DNA of 64,000 bases from Sinanaerobacter sp. ZZT-01 (GCF_035621135.1 NZ_CP141728.1:2356001-2420000), one strand, 5' to 3'. Positions 45,869 to 54,898 are shown, counted from the first letter of the stretch. Program-made: numbers and translations. Notes: generated by a model not told the origin, from the sequence alone.

Positions 45869-46345
45869 TTGGGGAATAAAAATGAAAATCAAAAAAAGGA
45901 AGCAAAAAAAAGACAGGCAAAGGAATACGAAAAATATGTAAAGCAGTTTACTCCAAAACCAAAATACTTTATGAATTCATTAAAAGCGTTTATTGTCGGA
46001 GGAATGATATGTATCGCAGCATTTTATGTGCAGTCCTTGCTGATGAAGCGTGGATATTCCGAAAAAGACTCTGGGACATTTGTAACTGTATTTTTAATTT
46101 GCAGTGCACAGCTTTTGACAGGATTGGGTGTATATGATACGATCGGAAAGTTTGCAGGAGCAGGCTCTATTGTGCCGATCACAGGTTTTGCAAATTCTAT
46201 GGTAGCACCTGCTATTGAATATAAAAAAGAGGGCATTGTACTGGGTGTAGGGGCAAAATTATTCAGTCTTGCAGGTCCAGTTTTGGTTTGCGGAATTTCT
46301 ACATCCGTCGTGATCGGATTGATTTATTATATGATCAATCTATGA
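45869..46345 (+). CDS. spoVAC: Stage V sporulation protein AC
   Basis: SpoVAC is a membrane channel protein for calcium-dipicolinate uptake into the forespore. The cytosolic Lys-rich start (NENQKKEAKKRQAKEYEKYV) is followed by four membrane segments, with ITGFANSMVAPAIEYKKEG typical. TTG at 45869, 11 bases after GAAGGAG, gives 158 residues, close to the usual length; the frame is open further upstream. First of spoVAC-D-E. Confidence 0.92.
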   Translation: MGNKNENQKKEAKKRQAKEYEKYVKQFTPKPKYFMNSLKAFIVGGMICIAAFYVQSLLMKRGYSEKDSGTFVTVFLICSAQLLTGLGVYDTIGKFAGAGSIVPITGFANSMVAPAIEYKKEGIVLGVGAKLFSLAGPVLVCGISTSVVIGLIYYMINL

Positions 46346-46363
46346 TAGAAAGGAAGAAGTGAG

Positions 46364-47410
46364 ATGCAGGAAAATAAAATTGGTAAGCAAACCTTTGTTT
46401 TTCACAATGAACCAAATATTATTGGAGCAGCAGCTGTAGTGGGAAAAAAAGAAGGACAAGGTCCAATGAGCAAATGGTTTGATGTGATTTTAAAAGAAGA
46501 TACTTACGGAGAAAAAACATGGGAAAAATCAGAAAGTAAGATATTAAAAAAAGCGATACTATTAGCGTTACAAAATTCAGGAAAAACAAAAGAGGAATTA
46601 GATACAATATTAAGCGGAGATTTAATTAATCAACTGATGTCTTCCTCATTTATGGCTAGAGATTTACAAATTCCTTTTTTAGGGCTTTACGGAGCCTGTT
46701 CCACCATGACAGAATCCCTTATTTTAGGGGCTGTTTTAATAGATGGAGGCTATGCAAAGAATATCGTTGCAGCAGCCTCCAGTCATTATTGTACTGCGGA
46801 GCGCCAGTTCCGAATGCCTTTAGAGCATGGGAATCAAAGGCCTCCTTCTGCACAGTGGACCGTAACTGGAGCAGGAAGCATGATTCTTTCTAATCAAATA
46901 AGAGATGGCGAGCAGATGATAGGCGGAGAACCTGCGAAGAATTTGGTTGTTACTCATGCAACTGTTGGAAAAATCGTGGATGCGGGGATAAAAGATGCGA
47001 ATCAAATGGGAGCAGCGATGGCGCCGGCAACCGTGGATACCATCTTTCAGCATTTAAAGGATACAGGGAGAGAAGCTTCTTATTATGATGTAATATTGAG
47101 CGGTGATTTAGGAATTGTCGGAAAACAAATTGTAATTGATTTGCTAAAGAAAGAAAATATTAATTTAGATGCAGTTTATGATGACTGTGGCGTAATGATA
47201 TTTAATAAAGATCAGGATGTACACAGTGGAGGCAGCGGGTGCGGATGCTCCGCTTCGATTTTTTCAGGTCATATTTTCAAAGAAATGCGACAGGGTAAAA
47301 TTAAAAAAGCGTTGCTGATTTCCACTGGTGCTTTGCTTTCTACAATTAGCTCACAACAGGGAGAGTCTATTCCTGGAATTGCACATGCTGTTGCGGTAGA
47401 AGGAAGATAG
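46364..47410 (+). CDS. spoVAD: Stage V sporulation protein AD
   Basis: SpoVAD is a thiolase-fold protein that binds dipicolinic acid and delivers it to the SpoVA channel. The start (KIGKQTFVFHNEPNIIGAAA) and LPFLGLYGACSTMTESL-type region (IPFLGLYGACSTMTESLILG), DCGVMIFNKDQDVHSGGSGC are highly conserved. Length 348. Last residues overlap nothing; spoVAE follows 12 bp later. Confidence 0.95.
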   Translation: MQENKIGKQTFVFHNEPNIIGAAAVVGKKEGQGPMSKWFDVILKEDTYGEKTWEKSESKILKKAILLALQNSGKTKEELDTILSGDLINQLMSSSFMARDLQIPFLGLYGACSTMTESLILGAVLIDGGYAKNIVAAASSHYCTAERQFRMPLEHGNQRPPSAQWTVTGAGSMILSNQIRDGEQMIGGEPAKNLVVTHATVGKIVDAGIKDANQMGAAMAPATVDTIFQHLKDTGREASYYDVILSGDLGIVGKQIVIDLLKKENINLDAVYDDCGVMIFNKDQDVHSGGSGCGCSASIFSGHIFKEMRQGKIKKALLISTGALLSTISSQQGESIPGIAHAVAVEGR

Positions 47411-47422
47411 CAGGAGGGAAAA

Positions 47423-47779
47423 ATGGAGTATTTGAATGTTTTTATTACCGGGGGAATTATATGTGTTATTGGACAGATATTGATGGATACTACAAAATTA
47501 ACGGCACCGAGAATTTTAGTTATTTTTGTGGTAGGCGGTGCGATATTAACCGGATTGGGTTGGTACCAGCCTATCGTTGATTTTGGGAAAAGTGGAGCTA
47601 CGGTTCCGTTGCCGGGATTTGGATATGCATTAGCAAAAGGAGCAATTGAGGCGGTAGAAACAGGTGGATTAATGGGAGCCTTGACAGGAGGAGTCATAGC
47701 TACTGCTGCAGGTGTTGCGGCGGCTATCTGCTTTGGCTATTTGATTGCTGTTATTTTTTCTCCGAAATCGATACGTTAA
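47423..47779 (+). CDS. spoVAE: Stage V sporulation protein AE
   Basis: SpoVAE (118 residues) is the third component of the minimal Clostridial SpoVA channel. Three hydrophobic segments and PLPGFGYALAKGAIEAVETG are characteristic. Preceded by AGGAGGG. No other spoVA genes are here, as is common in Clostridia. Confidence 0.94.
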   Translation: MEYLNVFITGGIICVIGQILMDTTKLTAPRILVIFVVGGAILTGLGWYQPIVDFGKSGATVPLPGFGYALAKGAIEAVETGGLMGALTGGVIATAAGVAAAICFGYLIAVIFSPKSIR

Positions 47780-47785
47780 TAGAAG

Positions 47786-47828
47786 CCTGCAGGTGGTTAT
47801 TCAGACAAGCCTGCAGGTATTTTCTTTG
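47786..47828 (+). terminator. Terminator after spoVAE
   Basis: Two copies of the palindromic string CCTGCAGG (47786-47793 and 47810-47817) can pair; TATTTTCTTTG follows. Confidence 0.65.
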
Positions 47829-47906
47829 TTTATATCTATAATTACAACTTGAAATTTATGTAAATTGTGATAAAATGGTAAATAATGTAAAATTGGAGGT
47901 CGGTTC

Positions 47907-48248
47907 ATGAAGCTTGGGAAATGGGGAGAAGAGACAGCAGCTTCTTACTTATTAAAAAATGGGTATAGGATATTAGATAAAAATTATACATGCAGATTTG
48001 GAGAATTGGATTTGATCGTTCAAAAAGAAAAACAGATCTGTTTTGTTGAGGTAAAGACGAGGAGAAGTCTTCAATTTGGAGAACCCTGTGAATCGATTAC
48101 AAAGAAAAAGCAAAAACACATACATAAATCTATTCAAGTTTATTTGATGAATCGAAAATTAAATAACTATGAACTTCGAATTGATGTTATCGAGTTATTA
48201 CTTCTAGATAAAAAAATTTATTTACGTCACATTAAGAATGCTTTTTAA
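47907..48248 (+). CDS. yraN: YraN family protein (UPF0102, endonuclease-like)
   Basis: This small protein has the restriction-endonuclease-like fold, with conserved GELDLIVQKEKQICFVEVKTR (acidic and Lys residues of the nuclease motif). Its cellular role is unknown, but it is commonly found next to comM, as here. Length 113. Preceded by GGAGGTCGGTTC. Confidence 0.9.
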   Translation: MKLGKWGEETAASYLLKNGYRILDKNYTCRFGELDLIVQKEKQICFVEVKTRRSLQFGEPCESITKKKQKHIHKSIQVYLMNRKLNNYELRIDVIELLLLDKKIYLRHIKNAF

Positions 48249-48259
48249 GGAGGAAATTA

Positions 48260-48940
48260 ATGTATTCTAAGATAAAAACAGCATCTCTTTACGGGTTACA
48301 GCCGGATTTAATTTATGTAGAAACGGATATTTCATTGGGACTGCCTGTATGGAATATAGTTGGCTTGCCTGATCTTTCGGTAAGAGAAGCAAAAGATCGA
48401 ATACGTGCTGCCATTTCAAATATTGGATGCACTTTTCCGGCCAAACGTATCATAGTTAATTTATCTCCCGCTGGTATTAGAAAAGAAGGAACACATTTTG
48501 ATCTGCCCATTGCTGTTGGTGTATTAAGTGCGTTAGATGTAATAAAAAAAGAAAATGCACAAAAGTTTGCCTTTCTGGGAGAGCTCTCTTTGGATGGAAG
48601 CATTCATGCGATACAGGGAGCCCTGCCGCTAGCAATTGGCTTACGAGAACAAGGCGTTAAAAAAATTATTCTTCCGATAAAGAATGCTGATGAAATCTCT
48701 TTGGTAGATCATTTAACCATTTATCCGGTAAAACATTTAAAAGAGGTGCTGGAGCTTTTATCTGATTTTAAATTGGTTCAGCCGTATTGCAGCAACAAAG
48801 ATATAAAGAGAAGGGATAAACACAGTAATTCTGCTGATTTTTCAGATGTTTCAGGACAGGAGGCAGCAAAACGCATTTTTCAAATAGCAGCCGCAGCAGC
48901 ACATGACTTTCTTATGTTGTTTAGCTTGCTCATGGTTTAG
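48260..48940 (+). pseudogene. comM: comM, truncated by insertion of the mobile element
   Basis: ComM (YifB family) is a Mg-chelatase-like AAA+ protein linked to DNA uptake and branch migration, normally about 500 residues. The first roughly 218 residues are normal (NIVGLPDLSVREAKDRIRAA, NLSPAGIRKEGTHFDLPIAV, DVSGQEAAKRIFQIAAAAAH). The sequence breaks off after HDFLML, exactly where the Walker A motif GPPGSGKT is expected. The last eight residues (FSLLMV and preceding) come from the element. The remainder of comM is presumably beyond the right end of the window. Confidence 0.9.
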
Positions 48941-48945
48941 GAATC
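48900..48945. other. Left attachment junction (attL) of the element in comM
   Basis: The change from conserved comM sequence to unrelated DNA occurs just after CTTATGTTG at about 48918. The exact core dinucleotide cannot be fixed without the right end or an empty site. Insertion at the codons before the P-loop fits a serine recombinase using comM as attB. Confidence 0.7.
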
Positions 48946-49124
48946 CTTTGATTTCAAGGGGTTTTTGCCTGTTGTGAAAACTTTAAATTGACCTGTCAAA
49001 AGATAGTATAACACAAAAAATCTAAGATTTGAAAAATTTACAATGTTTTTTATAGCGCATAAATATGTAAAAATAGGATGTTGTATCTGAGGATACTTAA
49101 ACTTATAAAATGTTAGTTGACTGA

Positions 49125-49164
49125 GAGAAAAGAGATTAAGGATTTATCCTTAATCTCTTTTCTC
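49125..49164 (-). terminator. Hairpin overlapping the recombinase stop codon
   Basis: A perfect 19-bp inverted repeat with a 2-base loop (GAGAAAAGAGATTAAGGAT / ATCCTTAATCTCTTTTCTC) contains part of the TGA stop at 49163-49165. It can act as a terminator facing comM. Confidence 0.75.
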
Positions 49165-51253
49165 AATAATTGTTTTGTTCCTTTACTTGTAAGAACTCGT
49201 CATACAATTTCTGAGCATAGTCCTTGATTTGTTGCATAATTGATATGTTCTCAAAACCTAATTCAGAAACATAACCTAACTCCCCTGTTTGAGTATAAAA
49301 AGCATTACTGTTCAAAATATATTTTGATTGACCTGTTGGCCATTGACTCTTAGTAGTTTTATCAAGCAAGTCATATCGTTCAGCTTCTGATAAATTAGGG
49401 TCATCAAAAGGATGTATAGGTGATGATTCTTGTTTTATGACTTTACCATGTCTGATTTTTTCAGTGTAAGTTTCAGGTGCAAAGTAATCAGGTAGTTTGT
49501 TTCTAAACTTATAAGCAAACTCACTATACCCTGCTAAGATAAGTCCTTGTGCCATCTCTGTTGTTTGTATGATAGGTATTAAGATAACATCAGGGGTTTT
49601 ACCTCCGAGCATGTTTTCAGTTTTACCAAACACTTGAATTTGTGATAAAAGGTTTAAAACTTCTTCCTTAGTGTACTTTTCTTTTTTATTTTCAACAATT
49701 TTAAATTCGGAGAAAATACAATTAAACAACTCGTTTAGTTTTTCAATCATATCTGATGTAGGGGTTTCTAATTGAGAGATACCAAACTTCAAAGCTTTTA
49801 TTTCAGAGTCAACACTTTTTATCCGAATATCAAAATCTTTCTCTTGTTCAGGGTCGTATTCACCTGAACTTAATAAATCTAATAATTTATTTCGACCTGC
49901 CAGCTTGCTTTGAAGTTTTAAATTGAGTTCTTGTAGTTCTGCATTATCTAAAGCAGAAGGGTTCTTTAGACGGTTTAAATAACCCTCACACAGGGTTATT
50001 AAAGAGATAATGGTATTTTCATAGTCTGTGATTATAAGTCCGTGTAAATCTTCGTTCATAAGTCTTTCAAGGAAAGCATCCAGTTGATATTGAAACAGAT
50101 TATTGCAATTACAAACAGATGCCCCTTTGGTTGCTTTTGTTGAGCACTTAAAAAACCCACGACCATTATTGTTATCATAAACAAAATGATTACCACAGGT
50201 GCCACACCTAAGTAAATCTTTAAAAGGATGAGATGGGAGATTTAAACCTATTTTAGATTCAGGTGTAGTACGTCTTTTTTCCATTGCTTTTTGTGCTTTA
50301 TCCCATAATTCGGGTGTGACAATAGCAGGTAGGTCAGCAGTTTCTTTTAACCTCTCTTTATAATCTTTTCTGATAGTTGCAGAATTTAGCTTTTCAAAAA
50401 GAGGTCCAGTAGTATATTTACCAGAGATATTAAATCCTTTATATTTTTCATTATGTAGAATTTTACTTATAGAAGAAGTGTTAAAAGGTTCGCCTGTTTT
50501 AGGTGCAAATATCTTCCTCTTAGCTAATTCATTACTTATGCTTTGATAACCTAAACCATCAACACACCATTGAAATATTTTTTGTACAGCAGGTCCTTCT
50601 ATAGGGTCGATAGTGTAGTAAGGTAATCTATCTTCTTCTTTTTTGTGATAAATATAACCGTAAGTTTTCCCTCGTACTCTGTTTTCATCTATATATTGAA
50701 GTAGTGCAATTTCCTGTGTACGTGAGACTTGTTCTGAATAGGCCATATCCTCATTTAGTCTATTACGAATTAAAGGTAGATGACTAATGTTCCTACTGGT
50801 TAATTTTTGGTCTGAAAAAAAGACATACACTTGAGCAAGTCTTAGTGTACATATAATATCATAAGCATTAATATTTCTAGCCCATCGACTTGTGGTTTTA
50901 CACCAAATTTCCTCAAATTTTGGTTTTTTATTGGGGTCAACATAGGTTGTGTAAGTATTTTGTTTAATCTTTCTATCAGGGTATAAAGGGTGAGGTATTA
51001 TAGCTCCCTCGTCTATTTTAACAACTAAACCTGCATCTTCAAGCATTTTATTAAAACCATCACGATTTAGTTTTGTACCAGATAAACCGTAGTCACAATA
51101 TAATTTTTCAACTGCTTTGTGGGTTTTTTTATACTCAGGTGTACCAAGTAAAAGTTTGAAGAACTTTGGTTGGTTTTTGAAAGATTCTTCTTGTGCTTCT
51201 GCTGTTGTAGAAACACGATAATATAGTGTAACTTTAATTGGCTTCACACTCAT
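49163..51253 (-). CDS. Large serine recombinase (integrase)
   Basis: This is a site-specific recombinase of the large serine family that integrates and excises the element. The resolvase domain begins VTLYYRVSTTAEAQEESFKN with catalytic Ser15. SRWARN (about 120) and the recombinase domain (YGYIYHKKEEDRLPYYTIDP, GYQSISNELAKRKI) follow, then the zinc-ribbon region (LRCGTCGNHFVYDN, with CNCNN) near 350-385 and a C-terminal coiled coil (about 395-480). Length 696 is large but in range. Its gene points toward the comM junction, the usual place for such integrases. Confidence 0.94.
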   Translation of the reverse strand: MSVKPIKVTLYYRVSTTAEAQEESFKNQPKFFKLLLGTPEYKKTHKAVEKLYCDYGLSGTKLNRDGFNKMLEDAGLVVKIDEGAIIPHPLYPDRKIKQNTYTTYVDPNKKPKFEEIWCKTTSRWARNINAYDIICTLRLAQVYVFFSDQKLTSRNISHLPLIRNRLNEDMAYSEQVSRTQEIALLQYIDENRVRGKTYGYIYHKKEEDRLPYYTIDPIEGPAVQKIFQWCVDGLGYQSISNELAKRKIFAPKTGEPFNTSSISKILHNEKYKGFNISGKYTTGPLFEKLNSATIRKDYKERLKETADLPAIVTPELWDKAQKAMEKRRTTPESKIGLNLPSHPFKDLLRCGTCGNHFVYDNNNGRGFFKCSTKATKGASVCNCNNLFQYQLDAFLERLMNEDLHGLIITDYENTIISLITLCEGYLNRLKNPSALDNAELQELNLKLQSKLAGRNKLLDLLSSGEYDPEQEKDFDIRIKSVDSEIKALKFGISQLETPTSDMIEKLNELFNCIFSEFKIVENKKEKYTKEEVLNLLSQIQVFGKTENMLGGKTPDVILIPIIQTTEMAQGLILAGYSEFAYKFRNKLPDYFAPETYTEKIRHGKVIKQESSPIHPFDDPNLSEAERYDLLDKTTKSQWPTGQSKYILNSNAFYTQTGELGYVSELGFENISIMQQIKDYAQKLYDEFLQVKEQNNY

Positions 51254-51335
51254 TGATAAGTCCTCCTCAGTTTATTGTGCTTGATATACACAATAAGCAT
51301 ATATAATTATATAAAAATTAAACCTATCAGTCAAT

Positions 51336-51376
51336 AAAAAGAAGGGGATAACGTTTTATCTCCCCTTCTTTTTATT
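51336..51376 (-). terminator. Terminator after the XRE-type regulator gene
   Basis: AAAAAGAAGGGGATA / TATCTCCCCTTCTTTTT arms with T-rich sequence on the minus-strand 3' side. Lies between the regulator and recombinase genes. Confidence 0.85.
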
Positions 51377-51415
51377 TCTACAAGTGAACTGTTTAATATA
51401 ACCACTATGTTAAAA

Positions 51416-52816
51416 CTAATTTGAGGTGTTGATATCATCGTCATATGTAAGCTGTTGGACAAGGTAGTCAACATTAAAACTTTGATTTAATTCCTTTTGT
51501 CTTTCTTTTAGTGTATTCTTCAACTGTTGAAATATAGAATCTAAAAGAATGGAGGAAACATCCTCTCTTTCTTCTTCTGTATTTTGTGTTGTGTAAATGC
51601 TTTGAAGTAAATCACTTATAATTGTTTCAAATGAAGATAAAGGTATATCTTCTTTGTTCTCTACCTGTAACAAATCTTGTAAGTTATTTAAGTATTCATT
51701 ATCGACAATGGTTACAGTGCCTTGTTCCCTTGATGTTGATAGATGTTCATACAGAAATCTCCCAATTAAATACAGAATGGAGTTGGGGTTTAAAAATGCC
51801 TCTAATTCTTCTTCTGTATTACGGAAGGTGAGGGTGTCTTTAATTAATAAATTTAGTGTTGTAAGAATTAAATCAGCTTTTTTAAAATCAGGTTTAGAAC
51901 CCCAAAAATCTTTGCTCTTTAATAATGTTAATAAGTATAAACTTCTTTCATCTAAACCGATGGATTTGAATGGGTTTGATGTTGTGAATGATTTAAGTTC
52001 AACCTTAGGGTTTACTAAAGAATCAGCTGTAACTCCAAGTTCGTCTGCTATAATCAATAAATACTCAGTTGATGGTAGTTTTTTACCTATAAAAAAATCA
52101 CTAACTGTTGATTTATTCAAACCAAGTTTGTTTCGCAAAGAAGTTTGAGTGATTTGAGGTATATTTGTACCTTTCTTAGAATTTGAGTAGGTAATTTCTT
52201 TTCTTTTCTTTTCTAAAAGATAATTTGCACGTATTGCAAAAGTCAATTTTAGTATGTCTGTTTTATATGTTTGTGCAAATATATTCAATGTTATAATGTA
52301 GGATTTTTCTTTTTCTGCATCTTCAGTGTGTAAAGGGGAAAGTTTTTCAAACCATTTCATTATACGTTTCTCATTTTTAGTAGGGTTTACTATATCTATT
52401 ATATAAGAAGATAAAAAAGAAACTGTATTATCTACATACATACTTAATGTTTGAAATAATGATATATACTCTATATCTTTTTTGAAGTCAAATGTTTGAC
52501 TGATTTCTTTGTATGAATAGTTATCATTAGAGTTTTCTGTTGAAGTTGATTTTTCTTTATGAGCAAACTTTAGTTTTCGATAAGTGGAAAGTAGTTCGCT
52601 TTTTTCTTGAAAAAACAATTCTAATTCTTTTAATTGATTACCTAAATTGGCAAAAAGGTGTGCATGGTTTATAAAGGAGTCTATAACTTCTGCAGGGGTT
52701 ACGGGCAATCTTTTCTTTTTATTTACTAAATTTGATTGTAAGTCATTGTATTTTTTTAAAAATCGAATAATTTCAGACATCTTACTGATACTGATTGGTT
52801 CTTTTAATTGTTTCAT
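51416..52816 (-). CDS. XRE-type helix-turn-helix protein, 466 residues
   Basis: I do not recognise the full protein. Residues 222-270 form a helix-turn-helix of the XRE/Cro type (TQTSLRNKLGLNKSTVSDFF, then LPSTEYLLIIADELGVTADS). The rest is helical and charged, with 200 residues on each side of the DNA-binding domain, unusual for a repressor. It is divergent from the gene at 53234 across a 417-bp region with dyad repeats, so it may be the element's lysogeny or excision switch. Function inferred from position only. Confidence 0.72.
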   Translation of the reverse strand: MKQLKEPISISKMSEIIRFLKKYNDLQSNLVNKKKRLPVTPAEVIDSFINHAHLFANLGNQLKELELFFQEKSELLSTYRKLKFAHKEKSTSTENSNDNYSYKEISQTFDFKKDIEYISLFQTLSMYVDNTVSFLSSYIIDIVNPTKNEKRIMKWFEKLSPLHTEDAEKEKSYIITLNIFAQTYKTDILKLTFAIRANYLLEKKRKEITYSNSKKGTNIPQITQTSLRNKLGLNKSTVSDFFIGKKLPSTEYLLIIADELGVTADSLVNPKVELKSFTTSNPFKSIGLDERSLYLLTLLKSKDFWGSKPDFKKADLILTTLNLLIKDTLTFRNTEEELEAFLNPNSILYLIGRFLYEHLSTSREQGTVTIVDNEYLNNLQDLLQVENKEDIPLSSFETIISDLLQSIYTTQNTEEEREDVSSILLDSIFQQLKNTLKERQKELNQSFNVDYLVQQLTYDDDINTSN

Positions 52817-53233
52817 ATCGACACCTTACTTTAGCAATTATTTTTTTACCAGTTTAACATAAAAGTAGCATCAATACAATAAAAAACGTAAATGGTCTAT
52901 ACCATATGCTTTCAACCGTAAAAAATAAGATAAAAAAACTTATAATACACAAAAAACAGTAAAATATAAATATTTACGAATATACACGTAAACAAACCTT
53001 GTTATTATTGGTCTAAAATAAAATAAGGCAAATTAAGATGCTGAATACCGTTGATTTTTACGGTATTCAGCATTTTTTCAAATTGATGTTTTTAATTTAT
53101 ACTGAATACATAAACAAAGAGAAAATAAAATTCAAAAAGAAAGGCAAAGAAAAACGATAAAAAGTAATAATGACAGAAAGAGTTATGGTTTAAACGATTA
53201 CAAATATGAAAAAAGAAAGCGAGGGGTTAATCA
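52817..53233. promoter_or_regulatory. Divergent control region of the element, with dyads and a leader terminator
   Basis: No gene is seen here. The palindrome TTTACG-N8-CGTAAA lies at 52973-52992, with further CGTAAA half-sites at 52887 and 52917 and a near-palindrome ATGGTCTATACCAT at about 52892. A strong hairpin with 14-bp arms (ATGCTGAATACCGT / ACGGTATTCAGCAT) and T6 at 53038-53078 lies upstream of the rightward gene at 53234. It could end a short leader transcript or attenuate the operon. Confidence 0.55.
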
Positions 53234-53827
53234 ATGAGAAGTGCATTAGTAAATTATGTAGGAACTGAAAATAAGTTTGAGGGTGTAATACAAAGATGGA
53301 GTCATTACTTTGAACCAAATTCGGGCAAGACAATAGCAACTGTTGTAATTGAAGACGTAAGAGATTCAGAGGGTACACCTATCACTAATCATGCTTGGTT
53401 AAAGGTGAATAAGAACCTTTTGAAAATCCGTAAAGATTCTAATATTGGGGATAAAATCAAGTTTGAAGCTTATGTAACTGATTATTCCAAAAAGGGTGGT
53501 TTTAGAGATTATGGCTTTATGGATGTAAAGGACGTGGTTAGAGTTAGAGAAGATTTAATTATAGAGGATGATTTAGAACAGTCTGTCATTAACCTATATA
53601 AAGCAAATTGTACTTATAAAGAGATAGAAAGAATGTTGGGGGTTTATACAGATAAAATCAAGAGAATTGTTAGACAAAATGATGATATGGGGTTTGAGCA
53701 GAAAGCATTGCTGACTACTGTGATGAACCTAAGCAATAGAGGTTTTAAGGTAAAAGATATTTCAGAGATAACAGGGTTGTCCGTAGCAACAGTTTATACT
53801 TACCTACCGATAAAAAAGAGTGCATAG
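53234..53827 (+). CDS. Putative regulator: beta-rich N-terminal domain plus two helix-turn-helix motifs
   Basis: This 197-residue protein is first in the rightward run. Residues 10-100 look like an OB-type beta-barrel (FEGVIQRWSHYF, IKFEAYVTDYSKKGGFRDYG). Residues 110-195 hold two similar HTH units (LYKANCTYKEIERMLGVYTDK and LSNRGFKVKDISEITGLSVA). The combination suggests a nucleic-acid-binding control protein. Start follows AGCGAGGGGTT. I do not recognise a named family. Confidence 0.68.
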   Translation: MRSALVNYVGTENKFEGVIQRWSHYFEPNSGKTIATVVIEDVRDSEGTPITNHAWLKVNKNLLKIRKDSNIGDKIKFEAYVTDYSKKGGFRDYGFMDVKDVVRVREDLIIEDDLEQSVINLYKANCTYKEIERMLGVYTDKIKRIVRQNDDMGFEQKALLTTVMNLSNRGFKVKDISEITGLSVATVYTYLPIKKSA

Positions 53828-53837
53828 GAGGATTTAC

Positions 53838-54053
53838 ATGAACAAGATTATTCAAATTAAAGGGGTTATTGATATGAACATTATTACAGAAGTATTGGAT
53901 TTATTGTTATCAAGGGTTGAAAAAGAACAGAATGGTGATTTTTGGAGGCAGGTTTGGCTTTGGCTTTCCTTAAATCCTAATGAGTCTGCATGTGAAGTTC
54001 TTAAATATTGTGTTTGGGAGAGTACTACTATGTCTTTAGTGGAGAGAGATTAG
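53838..54053 (+). CDS. Small unknown protein with nested start
   Basis: Seventy-one residues, or 59 if translation starts at the internal ATG 53874. The first start has AGGAGG 8 bases upstream; the second has AAAGGGG inside the coding leader (MNKIIQIKGVID). The mature part is Trp-rich (DFWRQVWLWLSLNPNES). Function unknown. Conserved layout of leader-SD-ATG recurs in three genes downstream. Confidence 0.55.
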   Translation: MNKIIQIKGVIDMNIITEVLDLLLSRVEKEQNGDFWRQVWLWLSLNPNESACEVLKYCVWESTTMSLVERD

Positions 54054-54069
54054 CTATAAGGATTTAACA

Positions 54070-54171
54070 ATGTACAAGAAGATGTTTGATATTTTATATG
54101 AGGAAACTTATGAAAGCAAGGTTTGGAGGTTGTATGAGAAATATATTCAGAAAGTAGTGATTATAAAGTGA
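54070..54171 (+). CDS. Possible 33-residue peptide
   Basis: ATG at 54070 opens a short frame (MYKKMFDILYEETYESKVWR and 13 more residues) ending at TGA 54169-54171. No clear ribosome binding site, so support is weak. The stop touches the first palindrome. Confidence 0.3.
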   Translation: MYKKMFDILYEETYESKVWRLYEKYIQKVVIIK

Positions 54172-54258
54172 AATTTCGGTGTTCACCGAAATTTCAAATT
54201 GAAGGTATTTGCTTTTTTAAGAATTAAATTTAACAACTTCGGTATTCACCGAGAGTTA
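54171..54258. repeat. Palindrome pair 1 of four TTCGGTG-type sites
   Basis: TTCGGTGTTCACCGAA at 54175-54190 (part of a 24-bp perfect inverted repeat, 54171-54194) and TTCGGTATTCACCGAG at 54238-54253 are 63 bp apart from start to start. They lie just upstream of the gene at 54339. Confidence 0.85.
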
Positions 54259-54338
54259 AGCGAGTGGGAAAACACCTATGCTAAGATTTAAGCATGATAA
54301 ACAATAAAATATATCAAAATTGAAAGGAAGATTTCAAA

Positions 54339-54710
54339 ATGAGTAAAGTATTTATTCCAAATAAAAGCAGTAAAGAGGTGATTGATGTTATTGTCCAAGA
54401 GTTAGAACAAAGTCAAACCTACATAGATGATAGAGAAAATGTTGTAAATAATTTTCTGTATGTGTTTGCAGATGCTTTGTCGGGTGAAGATGTACCTTTT
54501 GGTTCTCATTTTATAGATGATGTAGCTCGATACTTTTCAGACTCTATTCTAAATTTTGACGTTGAGATGTTAGATGGTGAATTTAGTAAAAAAGACATGT
54601 CAGACTGGAGTGAAATTCAGAAGTTAAGACCTGAGCTACATGAGTACCTTTTAGAAAACCATTATGATTTTATCTATGAAGTTTCTGATTGTTTCCTAAG
54701 GAATGTGTGA
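54339..54710 (+). CDS. Small acidic protein, family A (unknown function)
   Basis: Of 123 residues, about a quarter are Asp or Glu. The C-terminal 100 residues match those of the protein at 55353: LEQSQTYIDDRENVVNNFL versus LEETLDYMEDRDSLIEDFL, and ENHYDFIYEVSDCFLRNV versus REHEDFIYEAAENILRNN. Function unknown; it sits between two palindrome pairs. Ribosome binding site GAAAGGAAG. Confidence 0.65.
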   Translation: MSKVFIPNKSSKEVIDVIVQELEQSQTYIDDRENVVNNFLYVFADALSGEDVPFGSHFIDDVARYFSDSILNFDVEMLDGEFSKKDMSDWSEIQKLRPELHEYLLENHYDFIYEVSDCFLRNV

Positions 54711-54733
54711 TAGAGGTAAATGTAGGACGATTT

Positions 54734-54813
54734 TTCGGTGAACACCGAAGTTACAAATCTAAATTCATCTAGTGTTATAAAAATTGAGTTATAACATTTC
54801 GGTGAACACCGAG
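54734..54813. repeat. Palindrome pair 2 of four TTCGGTG-type sites
   Basis: TTCGGTGAACACCGAA at 54734-54749 and TTCGGTGAACACCGAG at 54798-54813, 64 bp apart start to start. Spacing matches pair 1 although the intervening sequences differ. Lies between the genes at 54339 and 54899. Confidence 0.85.
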
Positions 54814-54898
54814 AATAAAGAACCTGAAAATTAGATGGTGTTAAACTGAAAACATAACAAGAAAAAACCTTGAAATAAAAATGAAAGAGGTAAACAAA

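Noticed and set aside
54171-54813. The four TTCGGTG palindromes as ordinary Rho-independent terminators or a CRISPR-like array
   Set aside because: No T-runs follow them, and the copies are inverted-repeat sites with unequal, gene-containing intervals, not regular repeats with spacers.
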